A stretch of 50,811 nt of DNA, from the NCBI GenBank assembly GCA_964390545.1, contig CAYMJV010000009.1, positions 1 to 50,811 of the forward strand, written 5' to 3'. Source of the DNA: CAYMJV01 sp964390545 (GTDB taxonomy: Bacteria > Desulfobacterota > BSN033 > UBA1163). Positions 48,968-50,811 of the stretch are shown here, in pieces (within the stretch, counting starts at the first letter, position 1; each line of letters starts with the position of its first letter). The notes beneath the pieces were generated by a model, which saw nothing but the letters and a program-made list of their open reading frames with translations, made no database searches and was not told the DNA's origin. The translations under genes and the position numbers were made by a program.

Positions 48968-49732
48968 TTATTGGGATTTTGTTTTTCTAAAAATGATATC
49001 CCCATAATAAGCGGTCGCTGATTCATCGGTGTTATCGGTGTCCGTCATGATGGCAACGCCGGAGATCATGGGCGGTTCCTGACCGAAGGCTTTCTTGTAA
49101 TCCCCATAGATATTGCGTTCCTCACTCACCCATTGATTCAGCTTCGTCTCACCACTCTCCACGACAATCATGATGACGCGGTTCGTATAGGGATTGGGGA
49201 TCATCATCCCCTGTGGCAACTTACTTTCCCAGATGTAATTAATCGCTCCAATGGGGGGATATTGGCCGTAAAGTAATCGAACTGCCTCATATTTGGCTTT
49301 CTCAAAGAATCCCAATTTGCTCGAGTCGTATTCAAATGTGACGTAGATCCGGGCAGGATAATCATCTCCCTCCTTTCGCCGTACGTCACCCTTTTTCAAG
49401 ATGTTGGTAACCTTCCAGAGCCATTGCACAACAGGGAATTCTTTGGGATCGATCTTGATTTCCCGCACGAGACCGGATGCGGAAGACTCGGCCACAGCTT
49501 TGACGACCACCGTGTCGCCGTCTTTAATCAGCGCATAGGTTGTGTGTCGGTCTATCTTTTTGAAGGTCAACCGTTTCCAGCCGGTTGGTAAACTGTTTTC
49601 TAGGGGTTCGGCTGAAAACCTTCCTACTTCGAGGATGGCTTCCTGTTGGGCATGAGAAGTCACTAAGGGAAAGAGTGAAGAGATTGCAGAAATAGAAATT
49701 ACCGCCGTTAGACGTATTAAACGAACTACCAC
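48968..49732 (-). CDS. DUF3047-family exported protein
   Basis: The function of DUF3047 is unknown. The product has a signal peptide-like N-terminus (VVRLIRLTAVISISAISSLF, cleavage likely after SHA). A mature beta-rich domain of about 220 residues follows, with LPTGWKRLTFKKIDRHTTYAL, DPKEFPVVQWLWKVTNILKKGD, DDYPARIYVTFEYD and INYIWESKLPQGMMIPNPYT, all typical of the family. The end reads GVAIMTDTDNTDESATAYYGDIIF. I place the start at a GTG (49732) because GGAGG sits seven bases upstream; the frame continues to a TTG at 49747. The ribosome binding site is part of a palindromic repeat. It is convergent with the selenoprotein-type gene. Confidence 0.8.
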   Translation of the reverse strand: MVVRLIRLTAVISISAISSLFPLVTSHAQQEAILEVGRFSAEPLENSLPTGWKRLTFKKIDRHTTYALIKDGDTVVVKAVAESSASGLVREIKIDPKEFPVVQWLWKVTNILKKGDVRRKEGDDYPARIYVTFEYDSSKLGFFEKAKYEAVRLLYGQYPPIGAINYIWESKLPQGMMIPNPYTNRVIMIVVESGETKLNQWVSEERNIYGDYKKAFGQEPPMISGVAIMTDTDNTDESATAYYGDIIFRKTKSQ

Positions 49733-49736
49733 CAAA

Positions 49737-49768
49737 ATCCCTCCCAACCTCCCTTTGGTAAAGGGAGG
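49737..49768. repeat. Short palindromic repeat supplying a ribosome binding site
   Basis: AAATCCCTCCCAACCTCCCTTT pairs with AAAGGGAGG through a GGTA loop. On the minus strand the GGGAGGGATTTT end lies directly before the DUF3047 start and provides its Shine-Dalgarno sequence. Confidence 0.6.
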
Positions 49769-49779
49769 AGTATATGGCT

Positions 49780-50520
49780 TTATTTAACGATGGGCGATGC
49801 ATTCGGATCGAAAGGGTTCATTCTTGCTGCCAACGAGAAGAGATAGGGATAATCGATTTTTAGATGTTTCATATAGGCCAGCCATTCGACGATGAGGAGA
49901 ACGTATGCTCTCTTCATATCCGCTGAAAGATGTTGACAATCCGTCTCCGGTAGCTGCTTTAAATCCATCCTACAAGTCAGTTCTTCCGTCAAATGAAACA
50001 CCGCCCAAAGAAGCTCAGTGAAGGATTCATGTTCAAGCAAATTAGGGTTTTCCAGCAGGGCTAACAAGAATCCCCTCTTCCCCAAGAGAAGGTTTCTTAA
50101 ATCCTCCAAGTTGGCCCTCTGACTCTCGATGTGATACTCGTACTGCTTGACACGTTTGCTCATATAAGAAAATGCTTTGTTGGACCAGTCATTGTTTTCA
50201 ACCAGATCCTTTCTGATCTGGTCATTTTGTGGTGAAAACTCAGAGAACGATTTCAGCAGTTCTGTTCCAACTTCGCTGAAGAAAGCTCCGATCACCATAT
50301 TCAATTTTTTCAGGAGCGAGCTTTTTTCTCTTGCGTTCAGTAACCGATCGATGATCAAGGTGACCAGCAGAACCTGAATGGGGAGAAAGGCAATATCCCC
50401 GATCAGATAAAGCAAGATGTGACGACTGTCCCTGAAAATGGAGTAATGAAGGAGATAGAAAAGGGTAGAGAGTACGATTAAGGACAAGCCAAAAATAATC
50501 TGCCAATTGAAGCGCTTCAT
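49780..50520 (-). CDS. Membrane protein of unknown function
   Basis: I do not recognise the family. The ATG at 50520 (MKRFNWQIIFGLSLIVLSTL) is preferred; the frame is open further upstream to 50709 but that part is Ser/Phe-rich and unlike coding sequence. The 246-residue product has two TM helices at about residues 8-27 and 36-62 (LLYLIGDIAFLPIQVLLVTLIIDRLL). A soluble, largely helical cytoplasmic domain follows, with the pattern LLKKLNMVIGAFFSEVGTELLKSF, AFSYMSKRVKQYEYHIESQ and LLALLENPNLLEHESFTELLWAVFHL. The arrangement of a short hairpin of TMs followed by a helical domain could suggest a sensor or scaffold, but there is no recognisable enzymatic motif. Confidence 0.65.
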   Translation of the reverse strand: MKRFNWQIIFGLSLIVLSTLFYLLHYSIFRDSRHILLYLIGDIAFLPIQVLLVTLIIDRLLNAREKSSLLKKLNMVIGAFFSEVGTELLKSFSEFSPQNDQIRKDLVENNDWSNKAFSYMSKRVKQYEYHIESQRANLEDLRNLLLGKRGFLLALLENPNLLEHESFTELLWAVFHLTEELTCRMDLKQLPETDCQHLSADMKRAYVLLIVEWLAYMKHLKIDYPYLFSLAARMNPFDPNASPIVK

Positions 50521-50668
50521 CCATAAAATCTTAACATACCGGTAAAAATCAAAACAATGAAAACTTTTCTTCGACAGGGTCCTCAGAAATGGATTGAAAA
50601 AAAAGATGTTTCTTGATAGTCTAATTTTGTAGGAATGAGAGGAGAGTGGGGACGGAGGTAAAAGGGAG

Positions 50669-50811
50669 ATGATGAAGTTTTTGTTGGGAGTGCTGGTGGG
50701 TCTCCTCATCTGCTTTTTCTTTGTCTGGTTCGGTGGGGGGAAGGCCGTGAAGAAGTTGGGAGAAAATCTATATGAAACTGGTAAAAGAATGGAAGTAATG
50801 GAGGAGAAGGT
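50669..50811 (+). CDS. Small single-pass membrane protein, cut by the window end
   Basis: A frame with a good ribosome binding site (aaagggag) starts MMKFLLGVLVGLLICFFFVW, a single TM helix, then a glycine turn (FGGGKAVKKLGENLYETGKR) and a charged helix that runs off the window. It diverges from the membrane-protein gene at 49780-50520. No function can be assigned. Confidence 0.55.
   Translation, partial: MMKFLLGVLVGLLICFFFVWFGGGKAVKKLGENLYETGKRMEVMEEK

Noticed and set aside
1..50811. tRNA or rRNA genes
   Set aside because: No cloverleaf with a proper T-loop GGTTCRANTCC in a non-coding stretch and no rRNA sequence blocks were noticed.

Overview
The window looks like a chromosomal segment of an anaerobic Desulfobacterota (Deltaproteobacteria)-type bacterium. 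That is inferred from a tetraheme class III-type cytochrome c, ATP-dependent benzoyl-CoA reductase/2-hydroxyacyl-CoA dehydratase-type genes with paired iron-sulfur activator ATPases, several acyl-CoA ligases next to a branched-chain amino acid (LIV)-type ABC transporter, LarB, and a probable selenocysteine protein. No rRNA or tRNA gene was seen. Intergenic spaces are crowded with short palindromic repeat families.

Layout. (1) 1-10.1 kb, plus strand, housekeeping: recA, pilT, alaS, gltX, smc. (2) 10.2-21.2 kb, plus strand: a LIV-type ABC transporter (binding protein, two ATPases, two permeases) interleaved with three AMP-forming acyl-CoA ligases. (3) 21.2-27.0 kb: an SRPBCC protein on the minus strand, then two activator ATPases flanking two dehydratase/reductase subunits. 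This gene set resembles bzd-type class I benzoyl-CoA reductase. Regions 2 and 3 together read as uptake, CoA activation and reductive attack of an aromatic or other organic acid. (4) 27.0-36.7 kb, a defence island: a DUF1016/YhcG-type PDDEXK nuclease gene carrying a run of seven small palindromes, a probable leftover of a type I restriction gene, dndA on the plus strand, and a convergent minus-strand operon dndC, dndD, an 85-aa gene, a DndE domain fused to a HerA-like ATPase, a dndB/DGQHR gene and an unknown, possibly HEPN-like gene. No dptF, dptG or dptH is visible. (5) 37.0-42.9 kb: tetraheme cytochrome c, ResB, a purQ stub, an HU/IHF protein, a convergent histone-deacetylase-family enzyme, larB, a membrane protein and a cyclophilin-like protein. 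(6) 42.9-47.6 kb, minus strand: tmk, holB, ricT/PSP1 and metG as one operon, with a DUF721 gene after them. (7) 47.9-50.8 kb: a GrdB-family gene with an in-frame UGA followed by a SECIS-like hairpin, a DUF3047 protein, an unknown membrane protein, and the start of a small membrane protein cut by the window edge.

The best candidates for something new are the phosphorothioation locus with its DndE-HerA fusion and two unknown genes, the UGA-containing GrdB-like gene, and the in-frame palindrome array in the nuclease gene. All functions are read from the sequence by eye; no database search was run.
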